A stretch of 57,755 nucleotides of DNA from the NCBI GenBank assembly GCA_947589705.1, contig CANQCO010000002.1:1-57755 (forward strand), given 5' to 3'. Source of the stretch: Candidatus Gastranaerophilales bacterium. GTDB lineage: Bacteria; Cyanobacteriota; Vampirovibrionia; Gastranaerophilales; Gastranaerophilaceae. This document shows, piece after piece, positions 7,874 to 16,431 of the stretch. Within the stretch, counting starts at the first letter, position 1; every line of letters begins with the position of its first letter. A program made the translations under genes and the position numbers. The notes under the pieces were generated by a model. The model ran no database searches and was not told where the DNA came from. It saw only the letters and a program-made list of their open reading frames with translations.

Positions 7874-8971
7874 ATGGCTAATTTACCCGATTTTAATTCT
7901 CTGCAAAAGAGAAATATATTAAAAGAAATATTGAAAGATAAATTTGCAAAATATGCTTTTTTAATACTTATTATTCTTTATTTAAGCGTGTTCTTAGCTC
8001 CTTTTATATGCCCGTATTCAAAAGAATATTCCAACAGAAATAAGTCATACTGCCCGCCTTCTAAAATATATATCATTAACGAAAAGGGGAAACTTTCACT
8101 TCCTTACACTTATAACTACAAACGGTATTTTGATAAAGAAAATTTTGAAACCAAATATATTGAAGACAGAAGCAGAAAATACCGCGTAAAATATTTCTCA
8201 AAAGGTGAAGAATACAAATTATTAGGGTTTATTCCCTTAAAAAGACATTTTTATAATATTGATAAAGGCGGTGAATTATACCTTTTAGGCACGGATATAA
8301 ACGGACGTGATAATTTTTCAAGGCTTTTATACGGAGGACAAATCTCTCTTACAATAGGTTTTTTGGCACTTTTGGTTTCATTTCCTTTGGGAATGCTTTA
8401 TGGCGGACTATCAGGGTATTTAGGAGGCAAAACCGATTTTATTATGATGAGAATAGCTGAAGCCATTATGGCTATTCCGAGTTTTTACCTCTTGATTATT
8501 CTGGCTTCAATTTTGCCTGCAAATATGACAAGTATACAAAGATTTACCCTTATAGTCTTAATTCTCGCATTAATAGGCTGGGCAGGGTTTTCAAGAGTTG
8601 TAAGAGGAATGGTGTTATCAATAAAAAAGAAAGAATTTGTTATTGCCTCTGAAGCTATGGGAGCTTCTAATTTAAGAACGGTCATAAAGCATATTCTGCC
8701 TCAGACAATGAGTTATGTAATTGTTGCAATGACGTTAAGCGTTCCTTCCTTCATTTTGTCCGAATCGGGATTGAGTTTTCTAGGTCTTGGTATTCAACAG
8801 CCCGACGCAAGCTGGGGCAATATGCTTAAAGAAGCACAGGAATTCGTTAACATTGTTGAGCGTCCTTGGCTTTTAACTCCCGGTTTTTTAATTTTTATTG
8901 CAGTTTTATCTTTTAATCTGATTGGTGATACAATTAGAGATGTACTGGATCCTAACAGCAAGGAAAGATAA
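7874..8971 (+). CDS. ABC transporter permease, DppC/OppC type with long periplasmic insert
   Basis: Second permease of the peptide-type importer. The first helix (about 26-46) is followed by a roughly 95-residue periplasmic stretch before the conserved L-G-T-D-I-N-G-R-D segment, about twice as long as in E. coli OppC and more like the YejE type. The docking loop (S-E-A-M-G-A-S-N) and the G-L-G-I-Q-Q-P-D-A-S-W-G motif near the C-terminus are intact. It is translated directly after the DppB-type gene. The long loop suggests substrates or binding partners other than simple di- or tripeptides; that is inference. Confidence 0.9.
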   Translation: MANLPDFNSLQKRNILKEILKDKFAKYAFLILIILYLSVFLAPFICPYSKEYSNRNKSYCPPSKIYIINEKGKLSLPYTYNYKRYFDKENFETKYIEDRSRKYRVKYFSKGEEYKLLGFIPLKRHFYNIDKGGELYLLGTDINGRDNFSRLLYGGQISLTIGFLALLVSFPLGMLYGGLSGYLGGKTDFIMMRIAEAIMAIPSFYLLIILASILPANMTSIQRFTLIVLILALIGWAGFSRVVRGMVLSIKKKEFVIASEAMGASNLRTVIKHILPQTMSYVIVAMTLSVPSFILSESGLSFLGLGIQQPDASWGNMLKEAQEFVNIVERPWLLTPGFLIFIAVLSFNLIGDTIRDVLDPNSKER

Positions 8972-8974
8972 TAT

Positions 8975-9685
8975 ATGAATGATTTCTTTTTAAGTTTTTT
9001 GCCTGATACAAATATAATAATAAGAATAACAGCTTCCGTTATATTGGGATTTTCCATAGGCTTTGAAAGAGAAATAACTAATAAATCAGCAGGACTTAGA
9101 ACTCAAATTTTGGTTTGTTTAGGTTCATGTATATTTACAATTCTTTCTATATATGGATTTTCTACAGCAGTAACTGTTTATCCGATAGGAGATCCATCAA
9201 GAGTTGCTGCTCAAATCATTACAGGTATTGGTTTTATAGGTGCAGGTACCGTTTTAAGACAAGGTCTTACAATTACGGGACTTACTACCGCTTCAACTTT
9301 ATGGATTGCAGCTGCTGTCGGAATGGCTTGCGGTGCCGGTAAAATTAATATTGCAATCATTTCCACTATTTTTGCAGTTGCTATTCTTGTTTTAATTCGT
9401 ATTTTTGAAGTAAAAATATTACCCCATAATCAAAAACATTTTAGGAAAATAAAAATCTCTTTTATATGTCAATATGAGGATTATGACGAAATATATAAAA
9501 AATTATCCGAAATGTTTCCTGAAATTATCGACTATTCACAAAAAACAATTGAAGATGATACTGATAAAATCAAAATTAATGCTAAAGTTTTTTCTAATGA
9601 AAAAAGTCCCGTATTAAGTATTTATAAACATTTAGACAATATTAAAAAACTGCACTCCGTAAGTGTTAAAGAAATTTTTGATTAA
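8975..9685 (+). CDS. MgtC/SapB-family membrane protein
   Basis: The 236-residue protein has four or five N-terminal membrane helices with the family motifs G-F-E-R-E, A-G-L-R-T and D-P-S-R-V-A-A-Q-I-x-T-G-I-G-F-I-G-A-G. A soluble C-terminal domain (about 155-236) has the alternating pattern of an ACT-like fold. Family members are linked to growth at low magnesium or inside hosts; the exact role is not settled. The gene starts three bases after the permease stop, so it belongs to the same transcription unit. Confidence 0.88.
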   Translation: MNDFFLSFLPDTNIIIRITASVILGFSIGFEREITNKSAGLRTQILVCLGSCIFTILSIYGFSTAVTVYPIGDPSRVAAQIITGIGFIGAGTVLRQGLTITGLTTASTLWIAAAVGMACGAGKINIAIISTIFAVAILVLIRIFEVKILPHNQKHFRKIKISFICQYEDYDEIYKKLSEMFPEIIDYSQKTIEDDTDKIKINAKVFSNEKSPVLSIYKHLDNIKKLHSVSVKEIFD

Positions 9686-9705
9686 ACCTGAAAAAATTGC
9701 TATAA
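9677..9705 (+). promoter_or_regulatory. Sigma70-type promoter for the acyltransferase gene
   Basis: TTGATT (9677-9682) and an extended -10, TGCTATAAT, with the hexamer at 9700-9705, are separated by 17 bases. The -35 element overlaps the last codons of the MgtC-like gene. Transcription would begin near 9712, only about 16 bases before the next ATG, so the downstream gene can be expressed separately. Confidence 0.55.
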
Positions 9706-9727
9706 TCAAAATTGATTAAGGGAAAGT

Positions 9728-10561
9728 ATGCAAAAGACAGAACGATTATATTCAAATATTCCGCCGACTCGTTTAAGGAATAGAAAAGAAAAATTTAGAA
9801 AAGCTCAAAATTTACCATTTTGGACTTGGCTTGCTGATAGAATTTTATTCAGAATGCTCAGCCACAGATTTTATGCTTTAAGAATAAAAAATCTTGAAGC
9901 TTTTCAGACAAGAAGAAATAAAGATTACCCGAGCATAATTTATGCTCCCCACATGAATTGGTGGGACGGTATTGTCGGATATAATCTTATGCGAAGAGCA
10001 TTTAAAGTACGCCCAAGAATGATGATTGAAGAAATGAACAGATTCCCGCTGTTTGCTTTTATCGGAGCTTTTCCTGTTAATAAAGCATCTGCTCAGGAAG
10101 CCATGATTTCTTTAAAATATATCGTAGATGACCTTAAAGACCCGGATATGGGATTTTGGATTTTCCCGCAAGGTATTGTTAAACCGCCAAATTATAGACC
10201 AATTGAATTTCAAACAGGCTTGGCTTATATTGCACAGAATGTTGCTAAAAAACATGGCGGTGTCAATTTAATTCCGCTTGCCGTTAATTATACCTTCCTG
10301 CGTGAAGATAGACCTGAATGCCTCGCTCAAGTCGGTGAACCGATTATTATTAATTCTAACAACTGTAATTTTGACAGACATGAATTTACTAAAAGAATTG
10401 AGAAAGAATTTGAAATGTTATGTGATGAACAATTACACACTTTCTCAAAAGGCGAAGTCACTGGATATGAATATATTTTCAGGCAGGATTTACCTTGGAA
10501 CAGAAAAATTGAAAAAAAATTAAAAAAAATCGCACTCGAAAATGTAGATGAACCTGTTTAG
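9728..10561 (+). CDS. Lysophospholipid/1-acylglycerol-3-phosphate acyltransferase family protein
   Basis: The 277-residue protein has the PlsC-type catalytic motif H-M-N-W-W-D (HxxxxD form, about 77-82), the block with P-V-N-K that follows a hydrophobic stretch, and the F-P-Q-G motif that corresponds to FPEG(T) in the family. It would transfer an acyl chain to a glycerolipid intermediate at the membrane. There is no clear membrane helix, so it is probably peripheral. The start has the sequence AAGGGAAAGT before the ATG. Whether it acts in phospholipid synthesis or on another lipid cannot be told; no lipid genes are adjacent. Confidence 0.75.
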   Translation: MQKTERLYSNIPPTRLRNRKEKFRKAQNLPFWTWLADRILFRMLSHRFYALRIKNLEAFQTRRNKDYPSIIYAPHMNWWDGIVGYNLMRRAFKVRPRMMIEEMNRFPLFAFIGAFPVNKASAQEAMISLKYIVDDLKDPDMGFWIFPQGIVKPPNYRPIEFQTGLAYIAQNVAKKHGGVNLIPLAVNYTFLREDRPECLAQVGEPIIINSNNCNFDRHEFTKRIEKEFEMLCDEQLHTFSKGEVTGYEYIFRQDLPWNRKIEKKLKKIALENVDEPV

Positions 10562-10645
10562 TTGTTAAGTTTGTAAATAAATTCTATTTTTTAGTAAATT
10601 ATTATTCTTTTTTTTACTTTATATATTAGTAACAATAAGGCTATT

Positions 10646-10831
10646 ATGGAAAATAACTTAGAAATTGATTTAAATAAATTAGTAAAAGAAGCTAAAAAAA
10701 TATCTATCTCTACCTATAAAAAAGCTTCTGATAAATTTAATATGCTTAATAAAAGAATAAATTCCAGAATGGATTTCATTATTTTTCAATTCAAAAATAT
10801 TTATAATAATAATTTTTATTCGGGGAAATAA
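10646..10831 (+). CDS. Small basic hypothetical protein
   Basis: A 61-residue ORF, rich in Lys, Asn and Ile, predicted largely helical, with no motif I recognise. It is preceded by AATAAGGCTATT and follows an AT-rich 84-base gap after the acyltransferase gene. Its last 16 bases overlap the end of the convergent hpt gene. Codon use resembles that of its neighbours, but it may be a chance ORF. Confidence 0.4.
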   Translation: MENNLEIDLNKLVKEAKKISISTYKKASDKFNMLNKRINSRMDFIIFQFKNIYNNNFYSGK

Positions 10832-11361
10832 GCTATATAGGGAAGGTTTCTGAAATATCCTTTATAGTCAAGCCCGTATCCCACTACAAATTTATCATCT
10901 ATTATAAACCCATATAAATCAGGCTCTATTTCAACCTGTCTTGCACATTTTTTATTTAAAAGAGCTGCAAAAATAAGCTTTTTCGGATGATGTTTTATTT
11001 TAAATAAATCCGTCAAAAATCTTGCGGTCAACCCTGTATCTATTATATCTTCAACTATTAATACGTTTTTATCGTCCAGATTGGGAAGAGTTAAATCTAT
11101 TGCTTGCAGATTATTTGACGATTTAGTTTCATTTCCGTAACTTGAAATTCTTATAAATTCCATCTGTACATTATTTTTAAAATGCTTAACCAAATCAGCA
11201 CAGAACATAACAGAGCCTTTTAAGACACAAATTACATATATATCTTCATTTGAATTAAATGCGTTTTCTATTTTAAGAGCAAGTTCCGGAAGTTTATTCT
11301 GTATATCTTTTTCTGAAATTAACACTTTTAAATCGTTAATATCTTTATCAAGCATTGTCAT
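10816..11361 (-). CDS. hpt: Hypoxanthine phosphoribosyltransferase
   Basis: Salvages hypoxanthine/guanine to IMP/GMP with PRPP. The 181-residue product has the PRPP-binding signature V-L-I-V-E-D-I-I-D-T-G-L-T and the V-L-K-G-S segment of the PPi loop. The open frame extends upstream to 11406, but I place the start at 11361 (M-T-M-L-D-K-D), with GGAGAA upstream and a length normal for Hpt. This start overlaps the tilS end by 14 bases, giving the tilS-hpt order seen in many bacteria. Confidence 0.9.
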   Translation of the reverse strand: MTMLDKDINDLKVLISEKDIQNKLPELALKIENAFNSNEDIYVICVLKGSVMFCADLVKHFKNNVQMEFIRISSYGNETKSSNNLQAIDLTLPNLDDKNVLIVEDIIDTGLTARFLTDLFKIKHHPKKLIFAALLNKKCARQVEIEPDLYGFIIDDKFVVGYGLDYKGYFRNLPYIAYFPE

Positions 11362-12715
11362 CGGATATTTTCTCCATTTCAAATTTATAAGGCGGAATAT
11401 CTTCACTTCTGAATTTTTCGCTTACGCCAGCGCCTATCGCCCATAATACTTCCTTATCTTTACATATAAGCAGGATTTTATCTCTGTCGTGTTCGGGAAT
11501 ATTTTTATTTATGAAATATTTCTTTAATTTCATTTTACCCTGCATACCAAACGGCTGTATAATATCGCCGTTTCTTCTTGTTCTCAAAGTAAACGGGAAA
11601 CCAACTTGCGACAAGTTAGCATAGGCAATATTACCCGTTCCTTTCGGGTATTTTTCTATTTTTTTTGTATTTTTCGATATTTTAATTCTGTATTTGCCGG
11701 CAAATTCATATATGCCTTCAGAATTTATAATCAGTTCTTCTTCTATTTTTTGATAATTATCAGAATGCACAAAATAAGTATATTTATGAGATACAAAAAG
11801 CCATTTATCATTTGATACGGAAAGGGTTTTTCCTGTTTTAGATTTTTGGTTTTCCGTTATGAAATTAATCAGTTCCTGTATTTTAGTAAAACTGGGTTCT
11901 AAATCATTATTTAAAAGAAGTTTATATACAAAATGCTGTTTTATGGCAGAATTTAATATAAGAAAATTTTGAGTCAGCCATTTATCGCCTATTGTTATTT
12001 GATTTTCAATATTCTGCATAAGTTCATTAATAACTTTATTATTACCCGCAGCAATATCCGCTAAAGTTATCAGAGAATTTTCAATGTTGGGATTAATATT
12101 TTTTATAGCAGGCATAATATTGTGTCTTATATTATTTCTGGCATATTTTGTATTCGTATTGCTTGAATCGTTATTGGGATAAAGCTCATTTTTTATACAA
12201 TATTCTTCAATATCTTTTCTTGAAAAATTCAAAATCGGACGGATTACCTTGAACCCTCCCAAATCTCTTACTTCTCTTATACCTTCAAGTCCGTTAAGCC
12301 CCGTTCCTTTTATAATTCTGTATAAAATGGTTTCGGCATTATCACTCTTTGTATGAGCGGTTAAAATAGCATCCGCTTCAAATTCTTCGGCACATTTTTT
12401 GAAAAAATCATATCTCATTTCTCTTGCAACAAGTTCTGTTGCTTTTAAACCTTCTTTTAAGGTATCTGAAATAAAAGTTATATCATTTTCTTCGCAAAAT
12501 TCCAGACATCTTTGTTTTTCAAGCTCTGATTCTTTACCCCGCCAATTATGATTCAGATGAGCAGCAACCAGCAAAAAACCGTATTCTTTAGATAATTTAT
12601 TCATAATATCCAAAAGGCACATGGAATCCCATCCGCCTGAAAATCCCACAATAAAAGTACTTTCACAGGAGATATTTACATATTTTTCTATGATGTTTTT
12701 TACTGTTTCTTTCAT
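11348..12715 (-). CDS. tilS: tRNA(Ile)-lysidine synthase
   Basis: Converts C34 of tRNA-Ile(CAU) to lysidine so that it reads AUA codons, an essential step. The 455-residue protein has the PP-loop S26-G-G-W-D-S31 near the N-terminus, the A-H-x-N-H and T-A-H-T-x-S-D motifs of the N-ATPase domain, and a TilS-type C-terminal domain ending near the Q-P-F-G-M-Q-G-K-M-K-L-K segment. Its TGA stop lies inside the start of hpt. The AT-rich genome uses many AUA codons, which fits the need for this enzyme. Confidence 0.93.
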   Translation of the reverse strand: MKETVKNIIEKYVNISCESTFIVGFSGGWDSMCLLDIMNKLSKEYGFLLVAAHLNHNWRGKESELEKQRCLEFCEENDITFISDTLKEGLKATELVAREMRYDFFKKCAEEFEADAILTAHTKSDNAETILYRIIKGTGLNGLEGIREVRDLGGFKVIRPILNFSRKDIEEYCIKNELYPNNDSSNTNTKYARNNIRHNIMPAIKNINPNIENSLITLADIAAGNNKVINELMQNIENQITIGDKWLTQNFLILNSAIKQHFVYKLLLNNDLEPSFTKIQELINFITENQKSKTGKTLSVSNDKWLFVSHKYTYFVHSDNYQKIEEELIINSEGIYEFAGKYRIKISKNTKKIEKYPKGTGNIAYANLSQVGFPFTLRTRRNGDIIQPFGMQGKMKLKKYFINKNIPEHDRDKILLICKDKEVLWAIGAGVSEKFRSEDIPPYKFEMEKISDDNA

Positions 12716-12799
12716 AAATATATTATAGCAGATTTCTAGCCCTTAGGGTAATATAATCTTCTCACTTTTCATTTATATTGCTTATGAAAGGAGAATTAT

Positions 12800-13168
12800 A
12801 TGCTTTATAGAACTATGGAAATTGATGAACTGGTGGATTTAAAAGATGCTGACAGAGCAATTATTGACTTAATGGAAAATAATAATGCACATTTAAAATT
12901 AATAGGACTAAAAAAACATCAGATTTTAGAACCTCATATGTCACACACAGACGTTTGTCTTTATGTTACCGAGGGCGAAATAGAAATTATTTTCGGTAAT
13001 GACGACAACTGCACCTGTCAGGCTTGCGGCTGCTCCATGCCGGATGAAACCGATAAAGATACAAAAAAATATAAAGTTAAAAAAGGTCAGATGTTTTTCT
13101 TTGAAAAAAACGTTACTCATACCATTGAAGCACTTAAAGATTCATCTTTTCTTGCCGTTAAAATATAA
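12800..13168 (+). CDS. Small cupin protein with a cysteine cluster
   Basis: The 122-residue protein is a single cupin barrel: H-M-S-H-T-D near 48-53 supplies metal-type ligands, and F-E-K-N-V-T-H-T-I is the second cupin motif. Inserted between the two motifs is C-T-C-Q-A-C-G-C (about 75-82), an unusual cluster of four Cys in eight residues followed by an acidic stretch. This suggests a zinc or Fe-S site, or a redox sensor; it is not part of the normal cupin fold. Start: GAAAGGAGAATTAT before ATG. It is followed by a terminator, so it is a single-gene unit. Function unknown. Confidence 0.65.
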   Translation: MLYRTMEIDELVDLKDADRAIIDLMENNNAHLKLIGLKKHQILEPHMSHTDVCLYVTEGEIEIIFGNDDNCTCQACGCSMPDETDKDTKKYKVKKGQMFFFEKNVTHTIEALKDSSFLAVKI

Positions 13169-13173
13169 TATTA

Positions 13174-13196
13174 GGACTGCATTTGCAGTCCTTTTT
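13174..13196 (+). terminator. Rho-independent terminator after the cupin gene
   Basis: GGACTGC and GCAGTCC form a seven-pair stem with loop ATTT, followed by TTTTT. It lies six bases after the cupin stop. Confidence 0.85.
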
Positions 13197-13239
13197 AAAA
13201 TCGGTTATAATTAATTTTGTTTAGTGGAAGTAGAGTTGT

Positions 13240-13932
13240 ATGAAAAAGAAGTTTTTTATTTTTATTTTATGCTTTTTTATGAGCTTAAATCGTTCTTTTG
13301 CAGTTAGTGATTCTGATATACTTCAAGATATCAAAATTCAAAATCATATTGATGAAGTCGGATTAAAACTTCTCAATGCAAATAAAATAGATAGACGCAT
13401 AGTATTTGTATATGATAAAAAAGATAAAAAAATAAAAGGTGAACCTTCTTTAACAAAAAGGCAAGTTGTAGTTTATAAAGAGGTTGTTAATCATATTTCT
13501 GATGACAATGAAATAGCCGCAATGCTATCAAGTGAAATTTGTAAAGCAACAGAAGCACACTCAGGTCCTTTAAATGGTATTGTAAGCTCTGTTCAAGTAA
13601 AATTTGCACCTAAAAAATATGAAATATTTTTTGACAAAAAATCCGTTGATTTACTCGTAAAAGCAGGATATAATCCCCTTGCTTTAATTACGTTTATTAA
13701 TAAATCATACCCTCAAAAACGCTCCGATAAAATTTCAACTCATAATCTTACTTCTAAAAGACTTGCCAATATTTATGAATATATTTATTTCCAATATCCT
13801 TATTTCCTTGCAAATAACGAATATATTAATAATGATTCTTATCAAAATTTCCTTTTAAATTCTTTTGATAACAGAAAAAAATTAGAAATGAAAATATATA
13901 AAAACTCTAAAGAAAGAATAAAGTATGAATAA
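13240..13932 (+). CDS. Secreted M48-like protein lacking the zinc motif (pseudoprotease)
   Basis: The 230-residue protein starts with a clear signal peptide (about 1-21, ending F-A-V). The middle, D-D-N-E-I-A-A-M-L-S-S-E-I-C-K (88-102), aligns by pattern with the M48 peptidase helix containing HExxH, but the two His are S98 and K102; E99 is kept. Later, A-G-Y-N-P and the S-T-H-N-L-T-S-K-R-L segment match the M48 elements A-G-Y-D-P and S-T-H-P-S-x-x-R. I infer a periplasmic protein that has lost proteolysis and acts as a binding or chaperone-like protein. It overlaps the next secreted-protein gene by eight bases, so the two probably work together. Confidence 0.6.
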   Translation: MKKKFFIFILCFFMSLNRSFAVSDSDILQDIKIQNHIDEVGLKLLNANKIDRRIVFVYDKKDKKIKGEPSLTKRQVVVYKEVVNHISDDNEIAAMLSSEICKATEAHSGPLNGIVSSVQVKFAPKKYEIFFDKKSVDLLVKAGYNPLALITFINKSYPQKRSDKISTHNLTSKRLANIYEYIYFQYPYFLANNEYINNDSYQNFLLNSFDNRKKLEMKIYKNSKERIKYE

Positions 13933-14512
13933 TTTATTACATATTTTTATTTATATATTAAGTTTTTTTCTAAGTATAAATTATGCCTACTCAATGGTAA
14001 ATATGCAGGATAATCTTGTTGAAACAACTTTAAAAAAAAATAATATAGAACAGCCTGTTACTAATACAAATTATAATTATGAAAATTTGGAATCTGTAGC
14101 TATTAAATTAAAAATACAAAACAAGATAACAAGCAAAAAAGATATTCAAGACGGCGATATAATCACATTTATTGTAAAAGATGATGTTTTTTATGATAAC
14201 AAAATTATAGTCAACCGAGGAACCGTAATTAATGCAAAAATAAAGGCAGTTCTTAAAAGAGGCTTAGGCGGTATTCCCGGGCAAATTGTTATTGATGATT
14301 TTGAAATCCCAAATATTGATTCAAGAAAATTAAAATCTCGCTACATAAAACAAGGCAGAAACACCACTCTATTAATACTTCCTCTTAAATGGGCATTAAC
14401 TCCTATTCCTTTTGCAGGTTCTTTCACCAACTTAATTTTAGGCGGACATGCTAAAATTTCTCCCGATGATAATATTACTATTTTTTATTATCCTAACTGG
14501 CATTTAAAATAA
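13925..14512 (+). CDS. Secreted hypothetical protein, partner of the M48-like protein
   Basis: This 195-residue protein has a signal peptide (about 1-22, ending A-Y-S) and a beta-rich body. The stretch around V-N-R-G-T-V-I-N-A-K-I resembles the beta-barrel segments of VirB10/TraB-like or envelope proteins that specify a barrier or expose an edge, but I cannot assign a family. The gene overlaps the preceding one by eight bases, so translation is coupled. No terminator is seen before mscS. Confidence 0.55.
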   Translation: MNNLLHIFIYILSFFLSINYAYSMVNMQDNLVETTLKKNNIEQPVTNTNYNYENLESVAIKLKIQNKITSKKDIQDGDIITFIVKDDVFYDNKIIVNRGTVINAKIKAVLKRGLGGIPGQIVIDDFEIPNIDSRKLKSRYIKQGRNTTLLILPLKWALTPIPFAGSFTNLILGGHAKISPDDNITIFYYPNWHLK

Positions 14513-14579
14513 CTCTATATATTCTTGACTTATTCTTTTATTTTTAAGTTAATATTCTTAACAGAATAGGAGAATTATT

Positions 14580-15437
14580 GTGGAAGTAATACTTAATCAA
14601 ATTCTATCTAATCATATAGGTAAAATTAACCTTTTTTTAATAGGTAAAACTCTTTTGGAAATATTACTCTTCTTTATATTTTTGAAATTTATTAATAAAA
14701 CATTTAACATTTTTATTGATAAAATTCTTTCAAGAATACAAGACAGTGAATTAAGAAAACATTATTATACATTAAGACAGCTCGGTATATATATAATAGA
14801 CGCAATAATAATACTGTTTTTCATAACAAATATACTTGAAAACTTTGGAATAGATATGAAGCCAATACTTGCAACAGCAGGTGTATTAGGAGTTGCAGTA
14901 GGCTTTGGCGCTAAAAAATTTGTTGAAGATTTGTTTACTGGGCTTTCTATTATTTTAACAGGACAAATAAGAGTCGGTGATTATGTTACGGTTAATAATT
15001 CCACGGGAACAGTTGAAAAAGTTACACTTACAATGATTGTTATAAGAAGTTTTAACGGTGATGTTCATTACTTGAGAAACGGGCAAATAGACACTATTGT
15101 TAACCAAACCAAAGATTTTTCATACCCTCTGTTTAATTTCAGTGTAGCATATAAAAGTGATATTGCTCAGGTAATTAAAGTTTTAAAAGAACTTGGGCAG
15201 GAATTCAGACAAATGGAAGAATATTCTAAATTCATTCTATCTGACTTAGAAGTATTCGGCTTAAACGAATTTCAAGATTCCGCTATTGTCATTCTTGCAA
15301 GATTTAAGACAACTCCTCATGAACAGTGGATGATAAAAAGGAAATTTAACCAAATGGTTAAAGAAAGATTTGACAGAGAAGGTATCGAAATACCTTTCCC
15401 TCAAGTTGTTGTTCATGAAGAAGAATGCCAAGCCTAA
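14580..15437 (+). CDS. Small-conductance mechanosensitive channel, MscS family
   Basis: Opens under membrane tension to release solutes at osmotic downshift. The 285-residue protein has three predicted helices (about 20-40, 64-84, 96-118), a Gly/Ala-rich pore helix (V-G-V-A-V-G-F-G-A-K), the conserved D-L-F-T-G-L and the beta domain with G-D-Y-V-T-V and G-T-V-E-K-V. Length is the E. coli MscS size. It starts with GTG, chosen because AGGAGAATT lies directly upstream and the family length fits. galE follows after ten bases. Confidence 0.9.
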   Translation: MEVILNQILSNHIGKINLFLIGKTLLEILLFFIFLKFINKTFNIFIDKILSRIQDSELRKHYYTLRQLGIYIIDAIIILFFITNILENFGIDMKPILATAGVLGVAVGFGAKKFVEDLFTGLSIILTGQIRVGDYVTVNNSTGTVEKVTLTMIVIRSFNGDVHYLRNGQIDTIVNQTKDFSYPLFNFSVAYKSDIAQVIKVLKELGQEFRQMEEYSKFILSDLEVFGLNEFQDSAIVILARFKTTPHEQWMIKRKFNQMVKERFDREGIEIPFPQVVVHEEECQA

Positions 15438-15447
15438 GGAAATTAAT

Positions 15448-16431
15448 ATGATACTTATTACAGGCGGTGCCGGATATATAGGAAGCCATTGCGCAATTAA
15501 TCTTTTAAACGAAGGAAAAGAAATCGTTATCTTTGATAACCTTGAAAACGGACATATCGAAACGGTTAATTTACTTAAAGAAATAGGCAATGTACATTTT
15601 GTTAAAGGAGATTTGAAAAATCCTGACGAAATAAATTCTGTTTTTGACCGTTATAATATTGAAACGGTTATGCACTTTGCAGGTTATATTGAAGTGGCTG
15701 AAAGTGTTGAAAATCCTTCTAAATATTATAAAAATAATATTATAGGAACACTAAACCTATTAGATACAATGGTAAACCATAAAGTTAAACATATTGTATT
15801 TTCGTCCACTTGCGCAACATACGGAGAACCCCTATACACTCCGCTTGACGAAAAACACCCGCAAAACCCTATTAATCCGTATGGAAGAACGAAATTAATG
15901 ATTGAAAATATTCTTGATGATTATGATAGAGCCTACGGTATTAAATCAATTAAATTGAGATATTTTAACGTAATAGGAGCAGATTCTAAATCAAGAACCG
16001 GGGAATGGCACACCCCCGAAACTCATTTGGTACCTAATATACTAAAATCAATATTTGAAAAAGACAGAGTGTTTAATATATATGGAACAGACTATAATAC
16101 ACCTGACGGAACCTGCATAAGAGATTATGTGAATGTTGAAGATTTAGCACAAGCACACGCTCTTGCCTGTTCATATTTAAAAGAACAAAATAAATCAGAC
16201 TGTTTTAACCTCGGAACGGAAAAGGGTAGCAGTGTTAAAGAAATATTTAATGCCGTAAAAAATGTTACGGGTAAAAATATTAATGTTGAATTTAAGCCAA
16301 GAAGACAAGGTGACAGTGCAATTTTACTTGCCGATTCATCAAAAGCAAAAAAAATATTAAATTGGCACCCTGAAAAAACTCTTGAAGAAAGTATTAATTC
16401 GGCATATCAGTGGGAAAAAATCAGACATTAA
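15448..16431 (+). CDS. galE: UDP-glucose 4-epimerase
   Basis: Interconverts UDP-glucose and UDP-galactose for surface glycans. The 327-residue protein starts with the NAD-binding G-G-A-G-Y-I-G-S and has the catalytic S-S-T...Y-G-R-T-K set (S-S-T-C-A-T-Y and N-P-Y-G-R-T-K). The frame is open upstream into mscS, but the start at 15448 (M-I-L-I-T-G-G) has AAGGAAATT before it and gives the family N-terminus. Its stop overlaps that of the convergent acyltransferase by four bases (TTAA). Confidence 0.93.
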   Translation: MILITGGAGYIGSHCAINLLNEGKEIVIFDNLENGHIETVNLLKEIGNVHFVKGDLKNPDEINSVFDRYNIETVMHFAGYIEVAESVENPSKYYKNNIIGTLNLLDTMVNHKVKHIVFSSTCATYGEPLYTPLDEKHPQNPINPYGRTKLMIENILDDYDRAYGIKSIKLRYFNVIGADSKSRTGEWHTPETHLVPNILKSIFEKDRVFNIYGTDYNTPDGTCIRDYVNVEDLAQAHALACSYLKEQNKSDCFNLGTEKGSSVKEIFNAVKNVTGKNINVEFKPRRQGDSAILLADSSKAKKILNWHPEKTLEESINSAYQWEKIRH

